From contig JAIRNY010000001.1 of NCBI GenBank assembly GCA_031257835.1, positions 1 through 46,291 on the forward strand: a stretch of 46,291 nt of DNA, given 5' to 3'. The notes under the pieces are model-generated. The model worked only from the letters and a program-made list of their open reading frames with translations, was not told the DNA's origin and ran no database searches. The translations under genes and the position numbers were made by a program. Of the stretch, positions 17,501-24,741 are shown piece after piece (position 1 is the stretch's first letter; each line of letters opens with the position of its first letter). Source of the DNA: Candidatus Endomicrobiellum cryptotermitis (GTDB taxonomy: Bacteria; Elusimicrobiota; Endomicrobiia; Endomicrobiales; Endomicrobiaceae).

Positions 17501-19873
17501 ATATCTAAATATGACAGTATATGTTTTATGGTTTATGCAAAACCCAGTGATGGCTTTGCACAAGTAGGAGATGAAATAATATTTAGAGCTTGTGGAAATG
17601 ATGATAATTATTTTGAGTATAAAACTATAGTTAGTAATGATGTATCGTGGCAAGATTGGAAAGTTATTAAAATTAATCAATCAGGTTTTGGGAAAAATGC
17701 TTCCTGGACAAGCTTTGACTCTAGTGGACAAATAACAATAACTGGAAACCCGTCATTAAATAGGATTTCTCAATTTGTGTTAGGTGTTAAGTCAAACTCT
17801 GTGGGAAATAAACATCAAATTTGGTTTAAAGAATTGCATGTAATTGGTAGTAAACAGACCATAGGTAAAGCTTATAAAACAGCAGGTGACATCAAGTGGA
17901 ATGGAACATCTAGCTTAGGTGCAGTTTCTATTGGAGGATCTAAAAAATCTATAAATAGAGATTTTCAAAATCTTGCAGCGGGAGTGTATAATAGAGATTT
18001 ACGTGAAGAAGACGCTTATATTAGTTTGGGAGGATTTACTCCTAAAGAACATATAAGTATTCTCCCTATCAAAACTGGAATTTCAAGAAGTTGTACAGTA
18101 ACCCCTGAAGTTATAGAAAATAAATCTAATTTAATTTCTTTAAACGAGAAAGGGCGAGTAATAACATATACAGGTTATACTCAAACTGATTTAAGTTTAG
18201 GCACAAATTTACCGCAAATATCTGCAAAATATGCTAGGTCTATTATAGATACTTCTAAAATCAGTCGTTTAGAAGATAGGGAAACTTTGTCAGGCACTAT
18301 GGTTTATAATAACCCTATTAGGATTTTTCTGTTGCCTACAAATATTAACGCTGATGTAAAAACGATAAAGTCTTATTATAAAGTTTATCCTTCAACTCCC
18401 ATACTAGAGTCCGATTCTTTTTTAGGTTTAGACAAAATAAACAAATACTTGGATGTTAATCAATACCATACGTTAGAAGAGTCTAAAATGTTTATTTTTA
18501 AACTTCCTTTTAAATTTTTTGATGGTGTTACATTTTTACCAGCTTATTCATTAAATATGGTAAAAGAAAAAAATAACGATTTTACTACTGAAATTGAGTA
18601 CGACAAAACTTTAAACCAAACTGTAGGTGCAAGTGTAATTTTAGGGTTTGTAAATTGGTTTAGTCCGTCTTGTATATATAGTATTAACACAAAAGAAAAT
18701 TATGATATAAATTTAAGTACATCTCAGACAACTTTAAAAATACCCGGTCAAAAAAAGTATATAGAAAGAAATGGTGTTGGTGAAATTGCATGGAACTTAA
18801 ACGCTTGTGATATTACAAAGTTAGCTTTGTTTAAAAGTTTAACTTTTTCAACATATTATCGATTACAGGATTCTGATTCTTATGATAGGGTAAATAAAGA
18901 TTTTAGGTCTATAGGTTTTGCTATGGACAGACTTTGGGTCAGAGATAATATTTTAATGGATTTGGAACCTTTTTATTCTACTAATTCTTATATTGTTAAA
19001 ACAATTTTAAATAAAGATGATATTCGTTTTTCTGGTAAATATATGCCTTTTGAAATATTTTCTTTTCAAGGATACCTTTTACCATTAAACACGTTTACTA
19101 CTAATTGTACTTACACACAGGGAAATGAAAATTCATATATAACTGGAACAAGACGAACTATATGTACTTTGACTTGGCCAGATATTCTTATAGGCATATC
19201 TAAAACAGAGAGATTTTTATTTAGTACAAATTTTTTAAGTGACACTCAATTGAATGCTAAATATAAAAATAAGCATATGACAACTTATGGAATTGCATAT
19301 TCTGATAGTCTTTTATATGGTTTAGAGTATAGGTTCAAATTTATAAAACTTTTTGATTTGTATTTAGGTTTAGATAATACAGACTCTCAAGAACATGATT
19401 ATATCACTTCCGATGTTATTTATAATGGTAATGGTCAAAAATATGCGTGTCAGAGCACTTTTGATGTGGGTAAATGGAGATTTTCTATAAGATATGAAAA
19501 TGAACATAATTGGCAAAAAAATGCTTCTGGAAGATATGTGTCTAATGTTAAAAAAAATACTTATTTAGGACAAGTAAATTTAGACACTTTGTTCCCTTCG
19601 GGTTTGAGTATACCAATTATAAAAATATTTGTTCCACTTAGAAACAGAATTATTTTTACGTCTACTCTTAAATATATAGACCAACAGTCTCAAGTAACTA
19701 TAGAAAAAGACAATAATACAAACTTTGGTGTTTCGCTAAATACTGATTACGAAATATCTAAATATTTTAGATTTATTTTTGGACTTAGTTGGGATAGGTT
19801 TGAGTTTCGATATAACAGAAATTTAAATTATCACGATATTACTGCTTTAAGTAAATTAACTTTTCAGTTTTAA
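14564..19873 (+). CDS. SprA-like giant outer-membrane protein (type IX secretion translocon family)
   Basis: 1769 aa with an N-terminal membrane/signal segment (residues 8-26) and, at the extreme end, an amphipathic strand finishing in Phe (ALSKLTFQF), the usual barrel-terminal signal. Residues about 141-245 hold the SprA-type block: ITGRKLIGFNYS, then VGDRFNVNIDYDD, ISLIYNGKPGEFIQ, SFGDIEVSLP and ELFGLKVD. Further typical pieces are YKVYP and EDINGNGVLDTLED. Two acidic D-x-[DN]-G repeats (residues about 770-790 and 817-838) look like calcium-binding loops inserted in a periplasmic domain. Bacteroidota SprA is about 2300-2500 aa, so this is shortened but uninterrupted. It follows the PorV-like gene by 6 nt. 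Identification is from remembered family motifs; a generic large OM protein is the alternative. Confidence 0.7.
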   Translation: MDPFEKVKIFILIFLILITLTYKVNSKDVEREYSVLGPYRDEVYREFDKYNMFKNVDAVEPSGTTISQEYFSQHNEFKLPESAQEIAGQEILKYLENKEDDNIKYSQNSWLLKDLIISDTNTVLVSSTSLSKIRLPLQSSLSITGRKLIGFNYSQRVYDNQEDGKRQNSSSFKMEQEMQMKVLGGVGDRFNVNIDYDDKAEKKDISLIYNGKPGEFIQQASFGDIEVSLPTTEFTGYKKELFGLKVDTHYKNLGVNAFFSKTKGLSEVKRFVGNTQLERKVIPDTAYIKLKYYSLLRNGDNRKIKSGTVKVYVAYQKLDPKYNFTITSDVTLYNLNATDGFSYKGNFVLLVAGQDFSVDYNTGVLVFKNPISKGDVVAVNYDFEDGTPLSVNPLIIKDINDTQNITTQIKTFYNLGNLKIIRDNGRGNFLLVIKDLNGNTPTVIDGSKNVPLYPQKPGYNANIDVDFENGIFKLSETLHDSLYLTNDHKYNFETEYQYNVKIIMLRPNIVPKSEKVVVDGVTLSPEIDYILDYDLGILTIKNENIIKEKSVIDVSYDYSLLGAQAETVLLGASSKFNLTENISIGASMLHNFMSKSTALPDIRNAPISLTVGEGDFKIDNLNIDALNIQLNANAEYALSAYNENTVNKALIDSMDSSVREDSIILLEDNWFHSADKYPTTRRMLNDLSWNSYEINIKDIDPSLELVDGQKQLVLELNYDVRYRSQIAFAQKICPNWNGLDFSKKLYLEVWIKDNSSNFHEMVIDCASCINEDSDGCGVLDTEDVDGTGILSPWKDTGRKFHNVDGTVSLIGAHNSKLETEDINGNGVLDTLEDIAGSYSLSSSSVAVIKQNINGWKQVRIPLGINDANRTNWKNIRILRIRMKQMDSGGDLGKIIIGKISIVGNKWGKTGLNSDNFSISSIGRYDPEYRSVLTSKYYLDLYGISGQIKKDESALKFSYDTFITNAPLLAKAVYTGDVLDISKYDSICFMVYAKPSDGFAQVGDEIIFRACGNDDNYFEYKTIVSNDVSWQDWKVIKINQSGFGKNASWTSFDSSGQITITGNPSLNRISQFVLGVKSNSVGNKHQIWFKELHVIGSKQTIGKAYKTAGDIKWNGTSSLGAVSIGGSKKSINRDFQNLAAGVYNRDLREEDAYISLGGFTPKEHISILPIKTGISRSCTVTPEVIENKSNLISLNEKGRVITYTGYTQTDLSLGTNLPQISAKYARSIIDTSKISRLEDRETLSGTMVYNNPIRIFLLPTNINADVKTIKSYYKVYPSTPILESDSFLGLDKINKYLDVNQYHTLEESKMFIFKLPFKFFDGVTFLPAYSLNMVKEKNNDFTTEIEYDKTLNQTVGASVILGFVNWFSPSCIYSINTKENYDINLSTSQTTLKIPGQKKYIERNGVGEIAWNLNACDITKLALFKSLTFSTYYRLQDSDSYDRVNKDFRSIGFAMDRLWVRDNILMDLEPFYSTNSYIVKTILNKDDIRFSGKYMPFEIFSFQGYLLPLNTFTTNCTYTQGNENSYITGTRRTICTLTWPDILIGISKTERFLFSTNFLSDTQLNAKYKNKHMTTYGIAYSDSLLYGLEYRFKFIKLFDLYLGLDNTDSQEHDYITSDVIYNGNGQKYACQSTFDVGKWRFSIRYENEHNWQKNASGRYVSNVKKNTYLGQVNLDTLFPSGLSIPIIKIFVPLRNRIIFTSTLKYIDQQSQVTIEKDNNTNFGVSLNTDYEISKYFRFIFGLSWDRFEFRYNRNLNYHDITALSKLTFQF

Positions 19874-19883
19874 AATTTTTAAA

Positions 19884-20603
19884 ATGATAAAAAAAATATT
19901 TTTAAAAACAATTAATTTGTTATATCCTGTTACCTGTTCTTTATGTGGTAAAGATTTGACTGCTATATCTAAATATAAAATTTGTGATGAATGTAAAAAA
20001 TCTTTTAATAAAATAAAAGATGATATATGCCAAAAGTGTGGTATTAATTTAGGTGATGGGGGAAAGTTGTGTTGTACATGTAGGAAAAATTTACAAACAT
20101 ATGGCTTTGACAAATTAAGATCAGTTTATTTATATAAAGGGAACTTGAGAAAATTAATTTTAAAATTTAAGTACTCAAACAGACCTTTTTTATATAAAGA
20201 CTTTGCTTTTGAAATGAGTAAATTAATACAAGAATATGATTTTTTTAGCAGTTCAGATTTCATTATATCTGTGCCCCTAAATATTTTAAGGAAAATAAAA
20301 AGAGGTTATAATCAAGCAGAACTTTTGGCAAAAGGAGTGTCTATTAAAACAGAAATTCCTATATTAAGAAATATTTTGTTTAGAAAAAAAATTACAAAAC
20401 CTCAATTTAAATTGTCTAAATCTGAAAGAGTGAAAAATATTGACAATTCTTTTGTTGTGAAAAATAAAAATGTGATAAAAGGTAAAACGATTTTGTTAGT
20501 AGATGATATAGCTACTACTTGTTCAACTGTGTCTTCTTGTGCTAATGTACTTAAATGTAATGGAGCACAAAAAGTTTACGTTTTAACGCTTGCCAGAGAC
20601 TAA
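19884..20603 (+). CDS. ComF-family phosphoribosyltransferase-like protein
   Basis: Double-zinc-finger plus phosphoribosyltransferase protein, related to ComFC of DNA uptake and to GntX. The N-terminus has the Cys pairs CSLCGKD, CDECKK, CQKCG and CCTCRK. The PRPP-binding loop ILLVDDIATTCSTV is near residues 208-221 and complete. YKGNLRKLILKFKYSNRP and RGYNQAELLAK are family hallmarks. At 239 aa the length is normal. It lies 10 nt after the SprA-like gene, at the end of the long gene run. No other competence gene is in the window, so its role here (nucleotide salvage, DNA uptake) is open. Confidence 0.88.
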   Translation: MIKKIFLKTINLLYPVTCSLCGKDLTAISKYKICDECKKSFNKIKDDICQKCGINLGDGGKLCCTCRKNLQTYGFDKLRSVYLYKGNLRKLILKFKYSNRPFLYKDFAFEMSKLIQEYDFFSSSDFIISVPLNILRKIKRGYNQAELLAKGVSIKTEIPILRNILFRKKITKPQFKLSKSERVKNIDNSFVVKNKNVIKGKTILLVDDIATTCSTVSSCANVLKCNGAQKVYVLTLARD

Positions 20604-20622
20604 TATGTTATAGAGCTAGAAT

Positions 20623-20651
20623 TTGACAATATAGAATTTTTTTATTATACT
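20623..20651 (+). promoter_or_regulatory. Sigma-70 promoter of the initiator tRNA
   Basis: TTGACA at 20623-20628 (perfect -35), 17-bp spacer, TATACT at 20646-20651 (-10, 5/6). The predicted start is about 20658, 23 nt ahead of the tRNA. It is the best-looking promoter in the window, as expected for a stable-RNA gene. Confidence 0.85.
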
Positions 20652-20680
20652 AATAAAATTACATATATTATACATAACGT

Positions 20681-20754
20681 CGCGGGGTGGAGCAGCTCGG
20701 TAGCTCGTCAGGCTCATAACCTGAAGGCCGCAGGTTCAAATCCTGCCCCCGCAA
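20681..20754 (+). tRNA. tRNA-fMet (CAT), initiator
   Basis: Cloverleaf is complete: acceptor CGCGGGG / CCCCGCA with the C1-A72 mismatch that marks initiator tRNA, anticodon loop CTCATAA (CAT), T arm GCAGG-TTCAAAT-CCTGC, discriminator A at 20754. The body is very close to the E. coli initiator, as I remember it. CCA is not encoded. A strong promoter lies upstream and a hairpin terminator downstream, so it forms a monocistronic unit. Confidence 0.97.
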
Positions 20755-20760
20755 TGATAT

Positions 20761-20788
20761 AAAACGACAGTAGTTAAGTCGTTTTTTT
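20761..20788 (+). terminator. Rho-independent terminator after tRNA-fMet
   Basis: Stem AAAACGAC (20761-20768) pairs with GTCGTTTT (20778-20785) around a 9-nt loop and runs into T7. It starts 7 nt after the tRNA. Confidence 0.85.
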
Positions 20789-20825
20789 ATTTATTAAAGG
20801 TTTCTTATTTGTTATAATTATTAAC

Positions 20826-21278
20826 ATGATAATAGATGATTTAAAAAATATTAATTTTTATTCTAAGTTTAGTCCTATAATCAAGGAATCTTTAAGTTTT
20901 ATAAAAACAAATCTTTCTACTTTTGAGGAAAGGCGTTATAATATAAACGAGTATATGTTTGCAGTTGTAGAGACATCTTTCCCAAAACCTATTGTTGAAC
21001 AAAAACTTGAGATTCATAAAAAATATATTGATGTTCAGTACATTATTGAAGGTTGTGATATTATAGGTTGGAAAAATCTTCTAAATTGTAAGCAAATTCA
21101 TCAAGACTACCAATTGTCAAAAGATATTGCTTTTTATAACGATAAACCTGATGTTAATATTGTTTTAAATCAAGGAACTTTTGCAGTATTTTTCCATCAT
21201 GATGCACATGCTCCATTATGTTCAACATTGCCAGTAAAAAAGTGTGTAGTAAAAATTGCAATTGAAAATTTGTCTTAA
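20826..21278 (+). CDS. YhcH/YjgK/YiaL family protein
   Basis: Cupin-fold family associated with sugar-acid and sialic-acid use; the exact enzymatic role is unsettled. EIHKKYIDVQYIIEG (residues about 59-73) is the diagnostic motif, with the His and Asp thought to bind metal, followed by the FHHDAHAPL metal-site segment near residue 123. At 150 aa the length is normal. Weak upstream Shine-Dalgarno signal. It lies between the tRNA-fMet terminator and a kinase gene. No NanA/NanE-like gene is nearby. Confidence 0.85.
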   Translation: MIIDDLKNINFYSKFSPIIKESLSFIKTNLSTFEERRYNINEYMFAVVETSFPKPIVEQKLEIHKKYIDVQYIIEGCDIIGWKNLLNCKQIHQDYQLSKDIAFYNDKPDVNIVLNQGTFAVFFHHDAHAPLCSTLPVKKCVVKIAIENLS

Positions 21279-21294
21279 TTTTAGAGGACAAAAA

Positions 21295-21858
21295 ATGATA
21301 ATTGGGTTAACGGGTTCTTATTGTTCTGGTAAAGATACAGTAGCTGAATATATTTCGCAAAAGCACGGTTATATTCATTTTTCTTTGTCAGATATTATAA
21401 GAGAACTAATGCAAAAAGATGCTATAGAACCAACTAGAGAAAATTTAATAGTTTTTGGGACAAATTTAAGGGGGAAAAATGGAAATGCAATGCTTGCAAG
21501 GAAAGTTTTAGATAAGATTGATTTGCATGGTAAATATTGTGTAACTTCTATAAGGCATCCAGATGAAGTTAATGAATTTAAAAAAAGAAAAGATTTTGTG
21601 CTTGTAAATGTAGATGCGCCTGAAGATGTACGTTTTAAAAGAATGAAAAAAAGACAAAGGCCTGGAGATCCTCAAACTTTAGAGGAGTTTATTGAGTTTG
21701 AAAAAAAAGAATCTCAAAGTGAAGGTTCTGGTCAACAGATTGTAAAAACAGCAAGAATGGCAGATGTCACATTTATTAACGATTCAAATGATATATATAC
21801 GCTTAAAGTTACAATAGATGGATTATTGAAGAATATTGAAGATGAAAGAAATTTATGA
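21295..21858 (+). CDS. P-loop nucleoside/dephospho-CoA-kinase-like protein
   Basis: Small cytoplasmic kinase of the dNMP-kinase/dephospho-CoA kinase type. The N-terminus MIIGLTGSYCSGKDTVAEY contains the Walker A loop (GSYCSGKDT). HFSLSDIIRE and TSIRHPDEVNEF are the substrate and Walker B regions, and KRMKKRQRPGDPQTLEEF is a lid-like Arg-rich region. I chose ATG 21295 because AGAGG lies 9 nt upstream and it begins at the motif; an upstream in-frame codon at 21256 lies inside the previous gene. At 188 aa it is near the usual size. Substrate unknown: it lacks some CoaE features, and the protein could be an archaeal-type dNMP kinase relative. Confidence 0.72.
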   Translation: MIIGLTGSYCSGKDTVAEYISQKHGYIHFSLSDIIRELMQKDAIEPTRENLIVFGTNLRGKNGNAMLARKVLDKIDLHGKYCVTSIRHPDEVNEFKKRKDFVLVNVDAPEDVRFKRMKKRQRPGDPQTLEEFIEFEKKESQSEGSGQQIVKTARMADVTFINDSNDIYTLKVTIDGLLKNIEDERNL

Positions 21859-22011
21859 TGTTTGCATTATGGGAGCGGGCCCGTCAGGCATGATGGCAGC
21901 AATTCAAGCAGGCCAAAAAGGTCTAGAGGTTTTAATTTACAGGCTGCATTTTCAACAAGGTTTGTTGCTGGGGCAAGTGTAAATGCCTTAAACGCAGATG
22001 CTGTAATTTAG
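21842..22011 (+). pseudogene. HI0933-type FAD flavoprotein reduced to its two ends
   Basis: The first 27 codons (MKEIYDVCIMGAGPSGMMAAIQAGQKG) are the dinucleotide-binding N-terminus of an NAD(P)/FAD-dependent oxidoreductase, starting inside the end of the kinase gene. They are followed directly, in another frame, by GGFNLQAAFST-like C-terminal residues (from 21928: GFNLQAAFSTRFVAGASVN), ending in TAG at 22009-22011. The middle, roughly 350 residues in intact relatives, is gone. The segment 21928-21939 can be read as both the N-terminal EVLI and the C-terminal GFNL motif, which marks the deletion point. Confidence 0.82.
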
Positions 22012-22083
22012 TTTAGCTCAAAATTATGGTTGTTCAAATAGTTTATTGTTCTCTATGTATAGTGAGCTGACGATTTAGTGATA

Positions 22084-22112
22084 TTGACTGACAGGTTTAA
22101 TTTTTATATATT
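22084..22112 (+). promoter_or_regulatory. Promoter of tRNA-Cys
   Basis: TTGACT (22084-22089), 17-bp spacer, TATATT (22107-22112). The start would fall near 22119, 12 nt before the tRNA. Confidence 0.65.
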
Positions 22113-22130
22113 CAACCCCTACTTAATTAT

Positions 22131-22202
22131 GGTGCGGTACCCAAGCGGCAAGGGAGCAGTCTGCAAAACTGTTATTCGCCGGTTCGATTCCGGCCCGCAC
22201 CT
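22131..22202 (+). tRNA. tRNA-Cys (GCA)
   Basis: Acceptor GGTGCGG / CCGCACC, anticodon loop CTGCAAA (GCA), T arm GCCGG-TTCGATT-CCGGC, discriminator T at 22202 as is usual for Cys. A T7 run follows at once (22202-22208) and may end the transcript. CCA is not encoded. Confidence 0.95.
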
Positions 22203-22260
22203 TTTTTTAGTGATGTGGTCCCACAAGTACTAAGAAAATTATTTGTAAAGCTGTTGTTTA

Positions 22261-22289
22261 TTGTCAATTGCGCTGGTACTCTTTAAATA
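22261..22289 (+). promoter_or_regulatory. Promoter of tRNA-Val
   Basis: TTGTCA (22261-22266), 17-bp spacer, TAAATA (22284-22289), placing transcription start about 14 nt before tRNA-Val. It may also drive the decarboxylase just downstream. Confidence 0.6.
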
Positions 22290-22309
22290 AATAGTAAATC
22301 AAATATGTC

Positions 22310-22383
22310 GCCCGGTTAGCTCAGTTGGTTAGAGTACTTCCTTGACATGGAAGGGGTCAGGAGTTCGAGTCTTCTACCGGGCA
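22310..22383 (+). tRNA. tRNA-Val (GAC)
   Basis: Acceptor GCCCGGT / ACCGGGC, anticodon loop TTGACAT (GAC), T arm AGGAG-TTCGAGT-CTTCT, discriminator A at 22383. No CCA encoded. The decarboxylase gene starts 22 nt later with no terminator between, so the two are probably co-transcribed. Confidence 0.95.
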
Positions 22384-22404
22384 TGTTTGAAGGTAGACAC
22401 CATA

Positions 22405-23886
22405 ATGAAAAAAGCATTAAACTCTAACATAGCAAAACAGTCTAAGGCTCCTCTATTTGACATTTTATTAGATCATGCTAAAAGAAATGTTACGTCTTTT
22501 CATTGTCCAGGTCACAAAAATGGAAGGAGTATAGACGAAAACTTAAAAAATTATGTTGGAGAAGAAGTTTTTAAGTTTGATGTTACCGTTTTTAACGAAG
22601 TGGACTCTTTACATGATCCTGTTGGTCCTATAAAAAAAGCTCAAGAACTTATGTCTGAAGCTTATGGAGTAAAACACTCTCTATTTTTAGTAAATGGAAC
22701 TTCTGTTGGCAATATGGCGATGTTTCTTTCTGCCTGCGATTCTGGAGATTCGATAATAGTTTCAAGGAGTTCTCATAAGTCTATAATGGCAGGTATTGTA
22801 ATGTCTGGGGTATGGCCTATTTGGATACAGCCTAAGGTAGACCAAAATTTGGATTTAATTTTTAGTGTAACTTATGATCAAATAAAAGAAGCTTTAGATA
22901 AATATCCTGAATCAAAAGCAGTTTTTGTTACAAGCCCGACATATAATGGTGTAGTTACTAATTTAAGAAAGATTGTAGATTTATGCCATAAAAGAGGTAA
23001 AATTGTTCTTGTAGATGAAGCCCATGGTGCGCATTTACACTTTAATGACAATTTACCTGAGTCTGCTGTTGATGTTGGTGCAGATTTGTGTGTACAGTCT
23101 ACTCATAAAATTTTATCTGCTATGTCCCAAGGATCTGTACTTCACTTTAATTCTAAACTTATTGATATAAATAGAGTAAAAAAGATAGTTTCGATGCTAC
23201 AAACTACAAGTCCAAACTATTTGACACTTGCAAGCCTTGACTTAGCAAGAAGGCAAGTGTTTTTGCATGGAAAGGAAAGTTTTGATAAAGTTATAAAAGC
23301 CGCAAGATGGGGGAGAATGTATGTAAATAACAATATTCCTTCTATGAGATGTTTCACTCGCAAAGAAATGCAAAATTTAGGTTTTAACTTGGATGAAACA
23401 AAGCTTACAGTGAATGTAACTAAAACTGGGCTTTCAGGGAATGAAATAGAAGAAATACTTGCTAAGGAGTATAATGTTCAGCTTGATTATGCAGATCTGT
23501 TTAATTTGGTAGCTATTATGGGAGAAGGATCAACTAAGGAGGATGTAGAAATTTTTGTAAGAGCTCTTGAAAGTATAAATAAAAATTATCACGGTAAACA
23601 AAAAAATTGGGTACTAAAAATTCCATCTCTTGCTACAGAAATGGTTATGAGACCTAGAGAAGTGTTTCTTTCAAATAACACAAAGAAAGTTAGTTTAAAA
23701 AAAGCTGTTGGTCATGTTGCTGCGCAGACGCTTACCCCGTATCCCCCGGGGATACCAGTACTAATACCTGGAGAGCGAATTACAAAGGAAATATGTGATT
23801 ATCTTATAGAGATGTCTTCGAAAGATATAAGAATTAGCGGGCAAGAGACTGAAAAGTTAAGAATGGTTAAAGTTTTTACAAATTAA
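22405..23886 (+). CDS. PLP-dependent Orn/Lys/Arg decarboxylase
   Basis: Decarboxylates a basic amino acid to a polyamine precursor (agmatine, cadaverine or putrescine). FHCPGHKNG near residue 33, DEAHGAHLHF (the Asp that contacts the pyridine N, plus the conserved His), and STHKILSAMSQGS with the PLP-binding Lys are the class III fold-type I motifs. At 493 aa it matches the short SpeA/YaaO type of Firmicutes rather than the 700-aa E. coli enzymes. I chose ATG 22405 because a reading from 22342 would run through the tRNA-Val gene. GAAGG lies upstream. Arginine is the most common substrate of this short type, by inference only. Confidence 0.88.
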   Translation: MKKALNSNIAKQSKAPLFDILLDHAKRNVTSFHCPGHKNGRSIDENLKNYVGEEVFKFDVTVFNEVDSLHDPVGPIKKAQELMSEAYGVKHSLFLVNGTSVGNMAMFLSACDSGDSIIVSRSSHKSIMAGIVMSGVWPIWIQPKVDQNLDLIFSVTYDQIKEALDKYPESKAVFVTSPTYNGVVTNLRKIVDLCHKRGKIVLVDEAHGAHLHFNDNLPESAVDVGADLCVQSTHKILSAMSQGSVLHFNSKLIDINRVKKIVSMLQTTSPNYLTLASLDLARRQVFLHGKESFDKVIKAARWGRMYVNNNIPSMRCFTRKEMQNLGFNLDETKLTVNVTKTGLSGNEIEEILAKEYNVQLDYADLFNLVAIMGEGSTKEDVEIFVRALESINKNYHGKQKNWVLKIPSLATEMVMRPREVFLSNNTKKVSLKKAVGHVAAQTLTPYPPGIPVLIPGERITKEICDYLIEMSSKDIRISGQETEKLRMVKVFTN

Positions 23887-23897
23887 TGGAGAAAATT

Positions 23898-24251
23898 ATG
23901 AACAAAAAAGATTTAACAAATTTAAAAAAATTTTTAATACAAAAAAAAACAGAGTTTTTAAATAAGACAAATAATGGTCAAAGAGAACTTAAGAATGACT
24001 TAGACGTGACCATTGGCGATGAAATAGACACTGCTACTCAAAATAGTGAAAAAGAGATGTTTTTTGAGCTTGCTGCAAATGACAGAATAACTTTAAATGC
24101 TATCAACGACGCTTTAGTAAAAATAGAAAAAGGTGGTTATGGTCTTTGTGAGTCTTGTAATAGAGCTATAATTTTACAAAGATTAAATGCTATACCTTGG
24201 ACAAGATATTGTATTAAATGCCAAGAAGAAGTTGAAAATTTTAAGGAGTAA
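23898..24251 (+). CDS. DksA/TraR-family zinc-finger transcription regulator
   Basis: Binds the RNA polymerase secondary channel and alters initiation, typically in stringent-type responses. An N-terminal coiled coil is followed by a C4 zinc finger with cysteines at residues 84, 87, 105 and 108 (C-x2-C-x17-C-x2-C: GLCESCNRA...RYCIKCQ). At 117 aa it is shorter than E. coli DksA and near the usual size of this branch. ATG 23898 follows GGAG at 23888-23891 with ideal spacing; the ATG at 23886 overlaps the decarboxylase stop and lacks one. It is coupled to the decarboxylase. Confidence 0.9.
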   Translation: MNKKDLTNLKKFLIQKKTEFLNKTNNGQRELKNDLDVTIGDEIDTATQNSEKEMFFELAANDRITLNAINDALVKIEKGGYGLCESCNRAIILQRLNAIPWTRYCIKCQEEVENFKE

Positions 24252-24253
24252 AA

Positions 24254-24717
24254 ATGGTATTGGACTTTTTAAGCAAGTTTGTTTCAAAAGATTTTGCCTT
24301 ATGGATAGAAAGTATATTTTTATTTATTGTTATTTTTTCTCTAGGTATTTTGCTTAATAAGTATGTTATTAGTTTTATCAGAAAGATTTTAGAGAAGTAT
24401 AGTTATTTATGAAGAAGTGTTTATTATTTCAAAAAAGTATATATATTTTTGGTTTTTGCTTGCAGCTTTGTACTTTGGATTTATAAGTTCTCCAGTAAAT
24501 ACTAAAAACACAATTTTTTTTAAAACATTTTACTTATTGTTTGCATTTTCGTTAGTTCTTTTAATTGCATCACTTATTTCGAGTTTCTTTTAGAGTAAAA
24601 GATGTGTATTCTAAAGTGTCACTTCAAAGTGAAGTTGTGAAAAATATTTATAAAAAGTTTAATGAAGAAAATATAGAAATTCCATTTCCTCAAAGAGTTG
24701 TAACAATTAATAAATAA
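24254..24717 (+). pseudogene. MscS-family mechanosensitive channel remnant
   Basis: Three frames in sequence read as an MscS-like protein without its middle. First come hydrophobic helices (VLDFLSKFVSKDFALWIES, FLFIVIFSLGILLNKYVISF), then after a frameshift near 24410 further helices (FWFLLAALYFGFISSPV, LLFAFSLVLLIASLISSFF). After a second shift near 24593 the C-terminal cap follows (VYSKVSLQSEVVKNIYKKF, NIEIPFPQRVV). The pore helix and beta domain (over 100 residues) are missing. It has a good start context (AAGGAG) 2 nt after the DksA-type gene. Loss would affect osmotic-shock tolerance unless another channel exists. Confidence 0.72.
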
Positions 24718-24741
24718 CATAATAGTTTTAAGGAGTTTGCA

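Noticed and set aside
22342-22404. Longer start of the decarboxylase inside the tRNA-Val gene
   Set aside because: The extra residues would be encoded by the tRNA. ATG 22405 fits the family start better.
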